Shown: piece by piece, positions 8,789 through 17,769 of the stretch
How the letters are laid out: the number at the start of each line of letters is the position of its first letter
Numbering within the stretch: position 1 is the first letter of the stretch
Assembly: GCA_023300185.1 (NCBI GenBank)
Contig: CP097092.1
Coordinates: 186,001 to 250,000 of the forward strand
Source of the DNA: Lancefieldella parvula
GTDB lineage: Bacteria > Actinomycetota > Coriobacteriia > Coriobacteriales > Atopobiaceae
DNA: 64,000 nucleotides
Reading direction: 5' to 3'
Made by a program: the position numbers and the translations under genes
The notes under the pieces: model-generated
Seen by the model: the letters and a program-made list of their open reading frames with translations, nothing else
Told to the model about the DNA's origin: nothing
Databases searched by the model: none

Positions 8789-9556
8789 GTGACTCCAAAA
8801 GATACAGCGTCGTCAGAGGGCACGGCGTCATCAAAACAAGCATCTTCCCAGAAGAGTTCCAAGGACATCAAGTCTAAAAGAACCGTTCAAGTCAAGAGGA
8901 TTGATAGGACTCAGAGGTCCGAGTACGGTCAAAAGTCCGAGCGCGGTCAGAAGTCCGAGCGCGTTCAGAAGACTGAAAGAACCAATAAACCGCAGTTCAG
9001 CGTAGCTTCTCTGGTAGAGCTTAAAGACAACGCACTTGATTTTGCGCGTAACCACACCAAGCTTGTCATTTTTCTCGGCGTTGTAATCTTCCTGCTTGTG
9101 GGCTTGTATCCGCCAATTCGTGGCTACTACCACGCTGTTCGCGAGCATGACGAGTTGCTGCTAAATCAGCAGAAGCTCGAGGAAGATCAAAAACGTCTTG
9201 AGTCCGAGGTTCAGGGTCTGCAGACAAAAGAGGGCATCATCGATGAGGCCCATAAGCAGGGCTTGGTTTCTGGCGGCGAGGAATCTGCGCGTGTAGAGGG
9301 CCTTGATAAAAAGAAGGACGAGAATACCGTTCAGCGCCCTGATTATCCTTGGTACATCAAGGTGGGAGACTTTGTTTTTGGATTTACGCCAGGTGATTCC
9401 GGCAATACTGAGGCTCCTAAGAGCGCAAACTCTGACGATTCTACGTCTGCACCAGCTCCTGGAGAATCTCACGAGCAGAAGAACTCCGGAGAAGGTGGAT
9501 CTTCTGAGGGATCCGGCGCCAACAATTCAAAGTCTGATAGTGGGAACTCACACTAA
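8789..9556 (+). CDS. Septum formation initiator (DivIC/FtsB-like) protein
   Basis: The layout is that of DivIC/FtsB cell-division proteins: a cytosolic, basic N-terminus (1-90, with three GQKSER-like repeats at about 47-64), one membrane span (LVIFLGVVIFLLVGLYPP, about 92-109), then a coiled coil (118-147) outside the membrane. The outer domain includes PDYPWYIKVGDFVFGF and a serine/glycine/glutamate-rich tail. These proteins join FtsL and FtsQ in the divisome. The GTG start is uncertain because the low-complexity N-terminus may continue into the upstream small frame. The stop overlaps the start of ppx (TAATG). Confidence 0.75.
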   Translation: MTPKDTASSEGTASSKQASSQKSSKDIKSKRTVQVKRIDRTQRSEYGQKSERGQKSERVQKTERTNKPQFSVASLVELKDNALDFARNHTKLVIFLGVVIFLLVGLYPPIRGYYHAVREHDELLLNQQKLEEDQKRLESEVQGLQTKEGIIDEAHKQGLVSGGEESARVEGLDKKKDENTVQRPDYPWYIKVGDFVFGFTPGDSGNTEAPKSANSDDSTSAPAPGESHEQKNSGEGGSSEGSGANNSKSDSGNSH

Positions 9557-10578
9557 TGCTTCTAGCTGCAATTGATATTGGAACCGTAACTGCTCGACTT
9601 GCGCTTGCGCAGGTTGAGGATGGCCGCGTCATTCGCATGGCCAAATACACCGAGATTGTCAATTTGGGCGAGGGTGTTGATACGACAAAGCGCCTGCTAC
9701 CTGAGGCAATTCATCGTTGCGTTGGCTGCGTTTCTTCCTATGTTGATCACGCGAGAAAAGAGGGCGCCGAGGCGGTTGTATGCACGCTCACAAGCGCTGC
9801 TCGCGATGCAGAAAATGCTCCTGACCTGGGAATGGGTCTAGCCTCGCTGGGACTTGAGCCCATGATTATTCCAGGTGAAATTGAAGGCGCGCTCACATTT
9901 CTGGGTGTCTCTCACGATTTTGAGAATCATCGCATTCTTGTTGCCGACAGCGGTGGAGGCTCAACTGAGCTGGTCGTTGGTACGCTGGCAGGCCAGTCTG
10001 CGGCCCAAGGCGCAGGCCAGCAGCTTGGAGGGCAGCAGCTTGATATCAACTTCGTTGAATCCGTTGAGCTTGGCTGCAGACGTCTGACCGAGCGCTTTAA
10101 TCTGTCATCGGATCACCCATCAGCTGAGGACATCGAGGGAGCTCACAAAATGGCAGCTCAGATGATGTCTGAGGCTATTGTGCGAGCTCAGCAGCAGTGT
10201 GCAGCGCCTGAGCTTCTGGTTGGTGTTGGCGGAACCGCAACCAGCCTCATCGCCATCAGGGACCGCCTTGATCCGTACGATCCCGCAAAGGTGCACCTCA
10301 ATCACATCTCGATTGATGAGGTGTTGCAGATAGAGGGGCTTCTCGCCAGCAAAACGTTAAAGGAGCGAGAAGACATAACGGGACTTCAGGTAAAACGTGC
10401 ACCCGTCATGCTCGCGGGCACTATTTTGCTTGCAGAATTGATGAAGAATTCAGGCTTCAAACACCTGGTAGTAAGCGAGAGTGACCTGCTCTTTGGTCTG
10501 GTGATAACTGCGGCTGCCGTTCACCAGGGAAAGCAGTCGCCTGTGATTTGGAAGCCAATTTTGCGCCCGCTGAATTAA
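9556..10578 (+). CDS. ppx: Ppx/GppA family exopolyphosphatase
   Basis: The 340-residue ASKHA-fold phosphatase has the phosphate-1 motif AAIDIGTVTARLALA at its start and the glycine-rich phosphate-2 motif ADSGGGSTELVVG near residue 133. The family hydrolyses polyphosphate or pppGpp in the cytosol; which one cannot be decided here, and the short single-module length matches actinobacterial Ppx paralogues. The start codon overlaps the preceding stop, so the two genes are probably translationally coupled. A tRNA-Leu gene follows. Confidence 0.88.
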   Translation: MLLAAIDIGTVTARLALAQVEDGRVIRMAKYTEIVNLGEGVDTTKRLLPEAIHRCVGCVSSYVDHARKEGAEAVVCTLTSAARDAENAPDLGMGLASLGLEPMIIPGEIEGALTFLGVSHDFENHRILVADSGGGSTELVVGTLAGQSAAQGAGQQLGGQQLDINFVESVELGCRRLTERFNLSSDHPSAEDIEGAHKMAAQMMSEAIVRAQQQCAAPELLVGVGGTATSLIAIRDRLDPYDPAKVHLNHISIDEVLQIEGLLASKTLKEREDITGLQVKRAPVMLAGTILLAELMKNSGFKHLVVSESDLLFGLVITAAAVHQGKQSPVIWKPILRPLN

Positions 10579-10607
10579 AAGTAGTGGCATAATAGCTAGA
10601 CATATCC

Positions 10608-10692
10608 GGGGGCGTGGCGGAATTGGCAGACGCAGGGGACTTAAAATCCCTCGACTTCGGTCTTGCGGGTTCGAGTCCCGCCGCCCCTACCA
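10608..10692 (+). tRNA. tRNA-Leu (anticodon UAA)
   Basis: A complete cloverleaf: acceptor GGGGGCG pairs with CGCCCCT (one G-U), D-arm GGCGGAATTGGCAGACGC, anticodon loop CTTAAAA giving TAA, a class II variable arm, T-arm GGGTTCGAGTCCC, and an encoded CCA at 10690-10692. A CATAAT -10-like box lies at 10588. The 1.4 kb of decayed DNA downstream fits tRNA-Leu as a former integration site. Confidence 0.97.
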
Positions 10693-10965
10693 CTTTTGTT
10701 GCAGAATAAATAGCGTTTTAGCTGCGTATTTCTAGAAAATATTTAAGTATTAGGCATTATTGAGCGTGAAGAGTGTATAGCTCTTGACCTGGTAAAACTT
10801 AACTCATCAGTTCGTGCTCATGGGACAAAAATGGGACAACATATTAGGTATCAAAGAACGTGTTATTGAGTTTTATATTCCTGCATTACATAGAAGCTTG
10901 CTGCAATGTTAACGATTAATTGGCCAATAGAATACGTCTCGCCGACATTGTAGAACGGGAGTTAG

Positions 10966-11256
10966 GAGTTACTGCATCATGTAGCTTGGCTTATTCATAG
11001 AGCAGAAGCTCTGAATAAGTCTTTGCTTTCTATCGACCAGCTCGATAGAGCTTCAGAATGTCTTGAGTCGGTTACTACCGGATGAACAGACGTACAATAT
11101 CATGTTGTCTGCAGGATACTACTTGCTGTACTACATGGTTATGAAGAGCCGTTCAATAAGATAAGCGTAAGTAACTGCATCGATGTGGTAAAGACGGGAG
11201 TGAATTTGATCGCAACTATCAGCTGTTTTATTTCGATTGAGCATCGCGTGTTATAG
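10966..11256 (+). pseudogene. Decayed unidentified coding remnant
   Basis: A frame with protein-like composition (WLIHRAEALNKSLLSID, then VQYHVVCRILLAVLHGYEE) runs for about 96 codons with one internal TGA at 11083-11085. Just upstream another frame reads RLADIVERELGVTAS, as expected if a frameshift separates them. No start codon or ribosome site is clear and no family is recognised. It is offered as a remnant, not a working gene, on composition alone. Confidence 0.3.
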
Positions 11257-11805
11257 CCCTCCGATTATTTGGCTGAAAGTTGAAGTAATGGCGAGATCTA
11301 TCTATTTCTATATCGACGTCGAAAATCATCGAGAACTTGATCGATATACGGCTGAAAAGCAATTTCACAGACCCCAACAGTTACTTGCTCGGAAGAGCAG
11401 AGTTCAATGATGCATTTAACTAAATTTACGAAGTGTTGTTAACAAATGCTCTTCTATATGTATAATGTCATCTCTGATATTTCGTGAGCACTATAAGGCA
11501 CAGTATGATGAAGTCCAGCACTCTCAGAAGTCTCATAATGCGTAATTTGCTCAAGTATAGTTTCGGTATTAACATTGTAGTCATTTGTATCTTTGATGAA
11601 ACCATTGTAGACAAAATTTGTTCTGAGTACTACAATAGATGACGTATTGGACGTAGTCTGAAATCTACAAGTTCTTATCTAGACAATGATTTACAAGTAC
11701 TTCTCAGCAGATTGGTGAAAATTGAGCGAAATACTATGATAGCCTTTATGATTAGAGCCAATTACTGTAACTGATCATATTGGAAGGTAATGTAGACTTC
11801 TATAT

Positions 11806-11943
11806 TCAGTCTTCAGACTCTTCTTGATACTCTGAATCTTTGACAGACGTTCCGTCCAAGAAGTGTTCCCAATAGCATTAGTCTAGTCCATATTCATCGA
11901 ATAGTGCACATAAGGACATGGCATAATCAGGCAAGTGTGTCAT
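11806..11943 (-). pseudogene. Decayed small gene with ribosome site and in-frame stop
   Basis: On the minus strand an ATG at 11943 is preceded by a good AAGGA site and reads MTHLPDYAMSLCALFDEYGLD, then TAA, then in frame CYWEHFLDGTSVKDSEYQEESED before a second stop. The sequence after the stop is as protein-like as before it, so a roughly 45-codon gene appears to have been broken by one nonsense mutation. The function is unknown. It lies in the gene-poor stretch 10693-12128, which otherwise holds only short hairpins (10990-11019 and 11030-11048) and an unsupported 40-codon frame at 11288. Confidence 0.35.
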
Positions 11944-12128
11944 TATCAAATTTCCTTAAAGGCTAATTTAATCAAGAGTAAGTGTATTTAACAAAGTAAT
12001 TATATTCTGCAATGTCGACCAGCAAAAGTTATTTCCATACCTATTCTGTTCTCTTTCAGAAACTTGTATACTACTTGTCTTGTACCTAACGTATGCATGA
12101 CTAATTTCTAACTCACTTCGGAGGACCT

Positions 12129-13868
12129 ATGTCATTTGAGACAGGAGTTTTTCCGGTTTTAGTTTCTGAGGACGAAGCTCTAGAGTCACTATCTCCGCAG
12201 GTCAGAGGAGGACTCAATACGTCGTCCGCTACACCTCTTCATGTTCAGCTGTCAGATTTGATGCGCGTCAAAATTCTGTCAGAAGACTGGAAGGCGGGAA
12301 CGTACATTCCGTCTGAGGCCGAATTTATGGCGCAGTATGGTGTCAGTCGAGGAACCATCAGAAAAGCTATTCAATCCCTGGTCAAAGAGGGTTTGCTGCT
12401 TACTCAAAAGGGCCGAGCAACGCAGGTTATCTCTAACACCGTTCGTCATGCAGCAGGAAATACCGTGCTTTCATTTGCAGCTGCGCTCAGAGATGGTGGC
12501 TTTGAGTATCGAACCGAAGTCCTGTTTAAGCAGGTAGTTCCTGCAGATCAAGCCGTTGCCGAGCACCTGGAGATTCCCATTGGCTCTGACGTACTCTTTT
12601 TGCGTCGCGTCAGGAGTGTTTCGGATAGGCCTGTGGTGTGCCAAGAATCGTGGTCTAACCTGCTTGTTTGTCCACAGCTTGAAGAGGCAGACTTTGAGAA
12701 TGAATCGCTCTTTGACGCGGTTGAAAGAACTTCTCAAAAAGAGATTGCGCGCTCTCGCATGCGCTATCAGTCGCAAATTGCAGGCAAAGATCATGCCGAC
12801 TACCTGCAATGTTCTCCAAACGAGGCTTTGCTTGTACTTGAGCAGGTAATTGAGCTGTCCGACGGCAATTGTATTGAGTGGAGTCAGACTTGGCTTGCTC
12901 CACATCAGAGTGTTGTTGGCGTATCTGAGCAGGTAGATGGCTCTATTGGACCTCTGGACATCTCTTCTGTTCGTCAGTCAGAGCACGTGGACGCATCGCC
13001 GACTTCTGCAGAAATAGACTCTGATCAGCGCACACAGCTTGAGTTTGATCTGCGTCACGAAGCGCTAGAGGTGCGTCGAGGTATCATCGAGCTGGCACAT
13101 CGCTACAGCTCAACGCCATTCCATATTGGCGGCGCATGTTCCGTGGCAGACATTGTCTCCGTGCTTTTGAGCAAGGTTATGCAGGTGGGCCACAGGGATT
13201 GCGAGTGGGAGCTCAGAGACCGCTTGATTCTCTCTAAGGCTCACACATCGCTGGCGCTGTTCCCAGCTCTTCTACGTGCAGGAATGATCTCTCAAGAAGA
13301 TATCGACCGCGGAGTTTTTGGGCCCGATGCTGTTCTCTTTAAGCATCCACTGCGAGACCCTCAGCGTGGCTTTGAAATCTCTGGTGGCAGCCTTGGCATG
13401 GGCTTGGGCTACGCCGCTGGCCTGGGGTTAAGCCTTCGCAGAAAAGATCTTCCTTCTCGCGTTTTTTGTATTTTGGGCGACGGCGAGTGTGACGAGGGTT
13501 CCATTTGGGAGAGCGCGGCGTTTATCGGCCACAACCAGCTCTCCAACGTCACGGTCATTGTTGACCAGAACCGCATGCAACTGGACGGCCCTTGCGCATC
13601 CATTTTGGACACCGGCTCAATTGCAAGAAAGTTTGATGCGTTTGGTTTTGAATCTGTCGAGGTAGACGGACATGATGTGCTTGCACTGTACGACGCATTA
13701 AAGCAGCAAGCTTCCAGGCCTCGCGCGATTATTGCGCACACCATCAAGGGCAAGGGACTTTCATTTGCCGAGAATAACGTCTCGTTCCACGACGCGTGCG
13801 TGACGGACGACCTCTATGAACAGGCATTGCTTGATCTGAAAGTCGCAGAGGAGGCATGCTCATGCTAG
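12129..13868 (+). CDS. GntR/HutC-type regulator fused to transketolase N-terminal subunit
   Basis: One uninterrupted 579-residue frame joins two proteins. Residues 36-95 form a GntR winged helix (PLHVQLSDLMRVKI...YGVSRGTIRKAIQSL) and about 108-262 a UTRA ligand-binding domain of the HutC subfamily. After a linker, 305-572 is the thiamine-diphosphate half of transketolase: FHIGGACSVADI near 331, SKAHTSLALF near 369, the cofactor motif GDGECDEGSIW at 450 with N481, and IKGKGLSFAENNVSFH near the end. Enzyme motifs and HTH both look intact. The stop overlaps the gene for the C-terminal subunit, so an active enzyme could form. GGAGG precedes the ATG. The fusion suggests a transketolase that also binds DNA or senses a sugar phosphate, but that is inference. 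Confidence 0.88.
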   Translation: MSFETGVFPVLVSEDEALESLSPQVRGGLNTSSATPLHVQLSDLMRVKILSEDWKAGTYIPSEAEFMAQYGVSRGTIRKAIQSLVKEGLLLTQKGRATQVISNTVRHAAGNTVLSFAAALRDGGFEYRTEVLFKQVVPADQAVAEHLEIPIGSDVLFLRRVRSVSDRPVVCQESWSNLLVCPQLEEADFENESLFDAVERTSQKEIARSRMRYQSQIAGKDHADYLQCSPNEALLVLEQVIELSDGNCIEWSQTWLAPHQSVVGVSEQVDGSIGPLDISSVRQSEHVDASPTSAEIDSDQRTQLEFDLRHEALEVRRGIIELAHRYSSTPFHIGGACSVADIVSVLLSKVMQVGHRDCEWELRDRLILSKAHTSLALFPALLRAGMISQEDIDRGVFGPDAVLFKHPLRDPQRGFEISGGSLGMGLGYAAGLGLSLRRKDLPSRVFCILGDGECDEGSIWESAAFIGHNQLSNVTVIVDQNRMQLDGPCASILDTGSIARKFDAFGFESVEVDGHDVLALYDALKQQASRPRAIIAHTIKGKGLSFAENNVSFHDACVTDDLYEQALLDLKVAEEACSC

Positions 13869-14962
13869 ATACATCTTTGCAGCCAGCGCAAATTTCTGCT
13901 GAAGAGTCGCAGTTGCTTGCGGGTATGAATACAAAAGAAGTGTTCGGCTGGGTTATGGGTAAGCTTGCCGAGGATGACGAGCTGCTGACTGTTGCCGTTG
14001 CCGACTATGGTCGTCGTTTGAACCTGGATCGCTTTCGAGAGCTTCGACCAGACGGCTACATCCAGTGTGGAATTGCAGAGCAGAACCTTATTGAAGTGGC
14101 GTCTGCCTGTGCAAATGAAGGTTTCCATGTTTTTGCGCCGTGCTATGCCACGTTTGTGACCTCTCGAACGCTTGATCAGATTCGCGTCAACTTGGGCATG
14201 ATGAAGTCGCCCGTGGTGCTTGTGGGAGTTGCCGCTGGCTGCGAATCCGCAGCTACAGGACCATCTCACATGGCGGTAGAGGACATTGCGGTAACCAGGA
14301 CCATCCCGGGACTTTCCGTGTTCAATCCGGTTGATAACGCCCAGCTTGCCGCAACGCTCATGGAGCTTGCAAAGCATCCACGACCAGCTTACGTGCGTAT
14401 GACCTCGTGCGATGGCGTTAATCTGCATCCAGATGGTTACGTTTTTGATGCCTCTGGTGTCGAGAAACTCTTTGAGTCAGCTGGCGCGGCGGACACGGTG
14501 GACCCAGCAGTCGCAGACGGCGCAGCGACGCCTGAAGCAGCAGCTACTGAAGCCTTAACCGTCACTCAGCCGAGGCGTGTTACCGTTCTTACAACAGGTG
14601 CGATAACCAGCCGAGTCATCGAGGCTGCTCAGAGAGCTGCAGAGCAGTTGGCAGCTGAGCAAGCCGCCGTTGCTCAGACGAACATCGAGGTCTACGGCGT
14701 GTCGAGCATCAAACCACTTGACGCTTCTCTGACGGAAATCTGTCAGAACTCTGACGTGATTATTACGGTCGAAGAGCACAGCGTTTTGGGTGGATTTGGC
14801 AGCGCAGTTGTCGAGCAGCTCAGTGCATCAGGTCCATGTCCGCAGGTACTACGTTTAGGCATGCCAGATACGTATCTGGAGGCAGACGTCCACCACAACA
14901 TTCTTGCGCGCGCTGGATTATCGGCTGAGAGTCTACAAGAGGTCTTTCTCGCCAACTGTTAA
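13862..14962 (+). CDS. Transketolase, C-terminal subunit
   Basis: This is the pyrimidine-binding plus C-terminal half of a split transketolase, the form common in anaerobes and archaea. The conserved core GIAEQNLIEVASACANEGFHVFAPCYATF is at about residues 60-90 and SVLGGFGSAV near 308. It should pair with the N-terminal half upstream to transfer two-carbon units in the non-oxidative pentose phosphate pathway. Two starts are possible: ATG 13862 is seven bases after AGAGGAGG and is preferred, while ATG 13856 is too close. An alanine-rich insert (about 205-230, AADTVDPAVADGAATPEAAA) is unusual. A 16-bp tandem array begins at the stop codon. Confidence 0.9.
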   Translation: MLDTSLQPAQISAEESQLLAGMNTKEVFGWVMGKLAEDDELLTVAVADYGRRLNLDRFRELRPDGYIQCGIAEQNLIEVASACANEGFHVFAPCYATFVTSRTLDQIRVNLGMMKSPVVLVGVAAGCESAATGPSHMAVEDIAVTRTIPGLSVFNPVDNAQLAATLMELAKHPRPAYVRMTSCDGVNLHPDGYVFDASGVEKLFESAGAADTVDPAVADGAATPEAAATEALTVTQPRRVTVLTTGAITSRVIEAAQRAAEQLAAEQAAVAQTNIEVYGVSSIKPLDASLTEICQNSDVIITVEEHSVLGGFGSAVVEQLSASGPCPQVLRLGMPDTYLEADVHHNILARAGLSAESLQEVFLANC

Positions 14963-15057
14963 ATAAGGAACTAAGAAAATAAGAACCTAAGAAAATAAGA
15001 ACCTAAGAAAATAAGAGCCTAAGAAAATAAGAACCTAAGAAAATAAAAGCCTAAGAA
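14962..15057. repeat. 16-bp tandem repeat, six units
   Basis: Six head-to-tail copies of AATAAGAACCTAAGAA (units differ by 0-2 bases) run from the last base of the transketolase stop codon to the terminator. There are no spacers, so this is a microsatellite-like array, not CRISPR. Confidence 0.95.
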
Positions 15058-15087
15058 AAAACCCAAGGGAGCGTTCGCTGCCTTGGG
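15056..15087 (-). terminator. Terminator for tRNA-Glu, possibly bidirectional
   Basis: The stem CCCAAGG (15062-15068) with CCTTGGG (15081-15087), extended by AGCG/CGCT inside, is followed on the minus strand by a T run. It lies 13 bases beyond the tRNA-Glu 3' end and may also stop transcription from the transketolase genes. Confidence 0.8.
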
Positions 15088-15099
15088 ATTTGCGTTCTA

Positions 15100-15174
15100 T
15101 GGTGCCCCCAACGGGAATCGAACCCGTATTGCCGCCTTGAAAGGGCGATGTCCTAACCGTTAGACGATGGGGAC
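15100..15174 (-). tRNA. tRNA-Glu (anticodon UUC)
   Basis: On the minus strand the sequence begins GTCCCCATCGTCTAACGG, has anticodon loop CTTTCAA (TTC), T-arm CGGGTTCGATTCCCG, acceptor partner TGGGGGC and an encoded CCA. All four stems pair. A terminator follows at once. Confidence 0.97.
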
Positions 15175-15242
15175 GCGAAGAAAAAGTATAGCAAAGATGC
15201 TGCAGATTTCTAGGGCTAAACGGAGCGATTTTGAGCTTTCAT

Positions 15243-16271
15243 CTATTCTTCGTTTTCCCACCAGTCCAGCCCGGCCTTAAACGCGTAGTCGCGAGCGCTC
15301 TGAGTCACGCCAGGCACCGACTCTGCCCACGAAATAAATTCCGGCACGTCGGCGATAATCGCTTCGGCCTCGTGAACTGCGATAACGTTCTCGGCAAACG
15401 TGTCAGGCGTGAAGTTGATTCTGCACGGAATGTAAAGATCAACAAAAGACGGCCTGAGCAGCGCATATGCCGCTCCCTCGCCGAGGTTAACAAAGCCTTT
15501 GAGCGCACGCTTTGCCGCGGGCATGCGATTCAACTTGAAGAACAGCAGCGTAAACGCCAGGCGCATCCAGGCATTTGACTGATATCCACAGCTCTCGTCC
15601 AGCTTATGGAGCCCCTCCTCGTCTTCCAGGCGAGCAAGAACATATGCCAAGGTAAAACGTGCACCCAGCAAATCTGTTGGCGAGAAAAACAAGAGATCTT
15701 CGCAGGCTTTTTGGAGAGCTTGAAGCAGGCGCAATCAGTTGCTACCTGGGCAATCTGTGCGTAGAGGCGCAAAAGTGGTCGAGCTTCAGCGCAGCTCCAG
15801 GCATCACCTTGCTCTTGCTTTGCTTGTTCCAACTTTGGCCTAAAGATGGGGTCAAATTCTTTTTGCAGGTCAAGCAGGTCGTTAAGGATTGCTGCAGGAT
15901 GATTGTTGGAGATTTGCGCCAGGATTCTCTGAGCTTCAAGGTTGATGCTTGTGCTGTTAAGAGCTGGGTTTTCAGTAATATTTGTCATCTGATTATGCAA
16001 GAAGTTAAGCAGATCCATGCGACTTGCAGAAGAAGTCCGCATCGGAATCAATTTCTTTAGTAATTCCAGCCTGATACTTGCCAATGACGTTGACGTATTG
16101 AGCAAAAGCTTTTTCTTCTTCGTCAGCAATGAAGTCTTCAGGAGAAGCTTCTACCGCAAGCTTCAACTCGTAGAGAGCAGCTTCAGATACGATGTTCTTT
16201 TCTTGAGCACACTTGGCTACCAAGCGATCTACCTGCTCACTGACCATATCGTTAGCGGAATGCTTAATCAC
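15243..16271 (-). pseudogene. Broken TPR-like gene, paralogue of the upstream gene
   Basis: Three consecutive minus-strand frames read as one protein: 16271-16005 (MIKHSANDMVSEQVDRLVAKCAQ...DSDADFFCKS), about 16022-15750 (DLLNFLHNQMTNITENP...LLRLYAQIAQVATD) and about 15750-15243 (LLQALQKACEDLLFFSP...). Frame changes lie near 16020 and 15745. The last part resembles the intact neighbour: ARFTLAYVLARLEDEEGL against ARFTLALAYAKLEDEDAL. Its GTG overlaps the neighbour's stop (GTGA), so it was the second gene of a coupled pair. The first junction could instead be two overlapping genes; the second looks like a true frameshift. Function unknown. Confidence 0.6.
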
Positions 16272-17461
16272 TCTGCATCACCACCTGAGTGTGGATTATT
16301 TGGCCCGTCGATATACGGTCCGTGTGGTCGTGGGCCAGCGGGACCTCCAGGGCCAGCAGGGCCGGAGCCGACCGGGCCGTCGGGGAAGTCGGATCCACCA
16401 GGGAACGAATCAGCCGAAGCAAACAAGGCGTTTGCCTGCATCTGCAGCTCTTTTTCTGCAAGTTCAACGGTCTTTGGGTCTCTCGCCCTAACTTGATCTG
16501 CAAGCCAACGACCAAGAACACCGCGTCCTATCAGGTCATTTCCTTCTTGCAGCAGCACCGTTGCCTCTGCAATAGCAATGATGAGCTCGTCCTCAGAATA
16601 GGGGAGCACGTTAAGGCGCGAGAACTCTCCCTCGGGCAAATCCTTCTGCACAAAACAGCAAAGCGTTGCCTCGGGATAGCGCTCAATCAGCAGGTCAAGG
16701 TAGTGTTCTGCCTCAACCAGCTCACGCTTCTTGAAGTGAATAGCCAGGCGAGCCAGCAAAATCCACGGGTCATCTGCCCCACGAGGCGGATCAAGCTTGC
16801 GGTACTGGTCCATGAGGTTGTCGAGGGCGTCCTCGTCCTCGAGTTTTGCGTATGCGAGTGCAAGCGTAAAACGAGCATCGGCTGCATCCGCAGCGTCAAG
16901 CTCCAGGAGTTTCTCGCCATATGCGATGGCGTCTTTGTTGCGGCCGCAGATAAGCGCGCGAGAAGAAAGCGTTGCCAACCAGCGCTTATAGGGGTTGATT
17001 GCCAGCCGCTGGGCAAGTTCTGCCTGCTCAGCGGGAAGCCCCTGCGAGGACTCTTGCGCCTTCTGATAGCACGCGGCTTCTACCTGGGGGAGCTTCTCCA
17101 CAAGGAACTGGTAGTAGGCGTCAAAAAGCCTGCTATTTGAGGCGTGGAGCATGCGCTGGGCGTCAAAACAGTTGGGGTCCAGCTGAATTGCCTGGTTGAG
17201 GAGGCGTTTTCCCTGGTCGATAAGGGCCTGCGCCTGAGATTCCTCGACAAACGGCAGGCGATAATCAACAATCTCGGCCGCCTGAGCAACCAGGTTGAAC
17301 GCGCGGTCTTCGTCTGTTTGAGGGAGAGAATCGCGGTCGTTGGAGAATCGCCAGTTGAAGTCCTTCATCAGCGTGGCAATGCTGTCCTCGTCGCTGACTT
17401 GCGTACGAGCAAAGCGGAGGATAAGCCGCTGGTAGTCTTCTTTTACTGGGTCAAACGCCAC
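16268..17461 (-). CDS. TPR-like helical repeat protein with collagen-like tail
   Basis: The 397-residue cytosolic protein has no signal peptide or membrane span. It is made of amphipathic helix pairs with TPR-like spacing (for example KDAIAYGEKLLELDAADAADARFTLALAYAKLED, then a similar pair). Such proteins usually act as scaffolds, but no partner can be named. The last 50 residues are rich in glycine and proline, with GPAGPGGPAGP-type triplets. The GTG start follows AAGGA. It heads a two-gene unit with the broken paralogue. Confidence 0.6.
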   Translation of the reverse strand: MAFDPVKEDYQRLILRFARTQVSDEDSIATLMKDFNWRFSNDRDSLPQTDEDRAFNLVAQAAEIVDYRLPFVEESQAQALIDQGKRLLNQAIQLDPNCFDAQRMLHASNSRLFDAYYQFLVEKLPQVEAACYQKAQESSQGLPAEQAELAQRLAINPYKRWLATLSSRALICGRNKDAIAYGEKLLELDAADAADARFTLALAYAKLEDEDALDNLMDQYRKLDPPRGADDPWILLARLAIHFKKRELVEAEHYLDLLIERYPEATLCCFVQKDLPEGEFSRLNVLPYSEDELIIAIAEATVLLQEGNDLIGRGVLGRWLADQVRARDPKTVELAEKELQMQANALFASADSFPGGSDFPDGPVGSGPAGPGGPAGPRPHGPYIDGPNNPHSGGDAE

Positions 17462-17655
17462 GTGATTCCTTTCTCTCTTACGTAATGATATCGCAGGTTA
17501 TTTGGGTGTGCGGGGTAAGTCCGCGAGCGTCGTAAGAAGATTGTGAACGGCAGACGGAAACGTTTGGAGTGAACGGGTTTCTCGCCAGATGGGCGTCAGT
17601 TTCCTGTCAGGGGAGTGCATAAATTCTGAACGATATTGCATAAAATGGCACATTC

Positions 17656-17688
17656 ATTTTGGTACAGGTGTCCAAAATGAGCTAATAT
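17656..17688 (+). promoter_or_regulatory. Candidate promoter and operator of the alcohol dehydrogenase gene
   Basis: TTGGTA (17659-17664) and TAATAT (17683-17688), 18 bases apart, form a plausible sigma-70 promoter. An inverted repeat ATTTTGG-N9-CCAAAAT (17656-17678) covers the -35 box, so a repressor, for example a redox sensor, could act there. Otherwise the 308-base gap 17462-17769 shows one TTCTCGCC motif (17579). Confidence 0.4.
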
Positions 17689-17769
17689 AGAAATGTTGAG
17701 AAGAAGTAATTGCGAAGAATGGCTTCGCTAGCCGCTTAGGGAAGCGGCACATAGTTAAGGAGAGGTTTT

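Noticed and set aside
11083..11085. Selenocysteine TGA in the remnant after tRNA-Leu
   Set aside because: No SECIS-like hairpin directly follows and the surrounding frame has no start; decay is simpler.
14962..15057. CRISPR array
   Set aside because: Six 16-base units abut without spacers and no cas gene is present.
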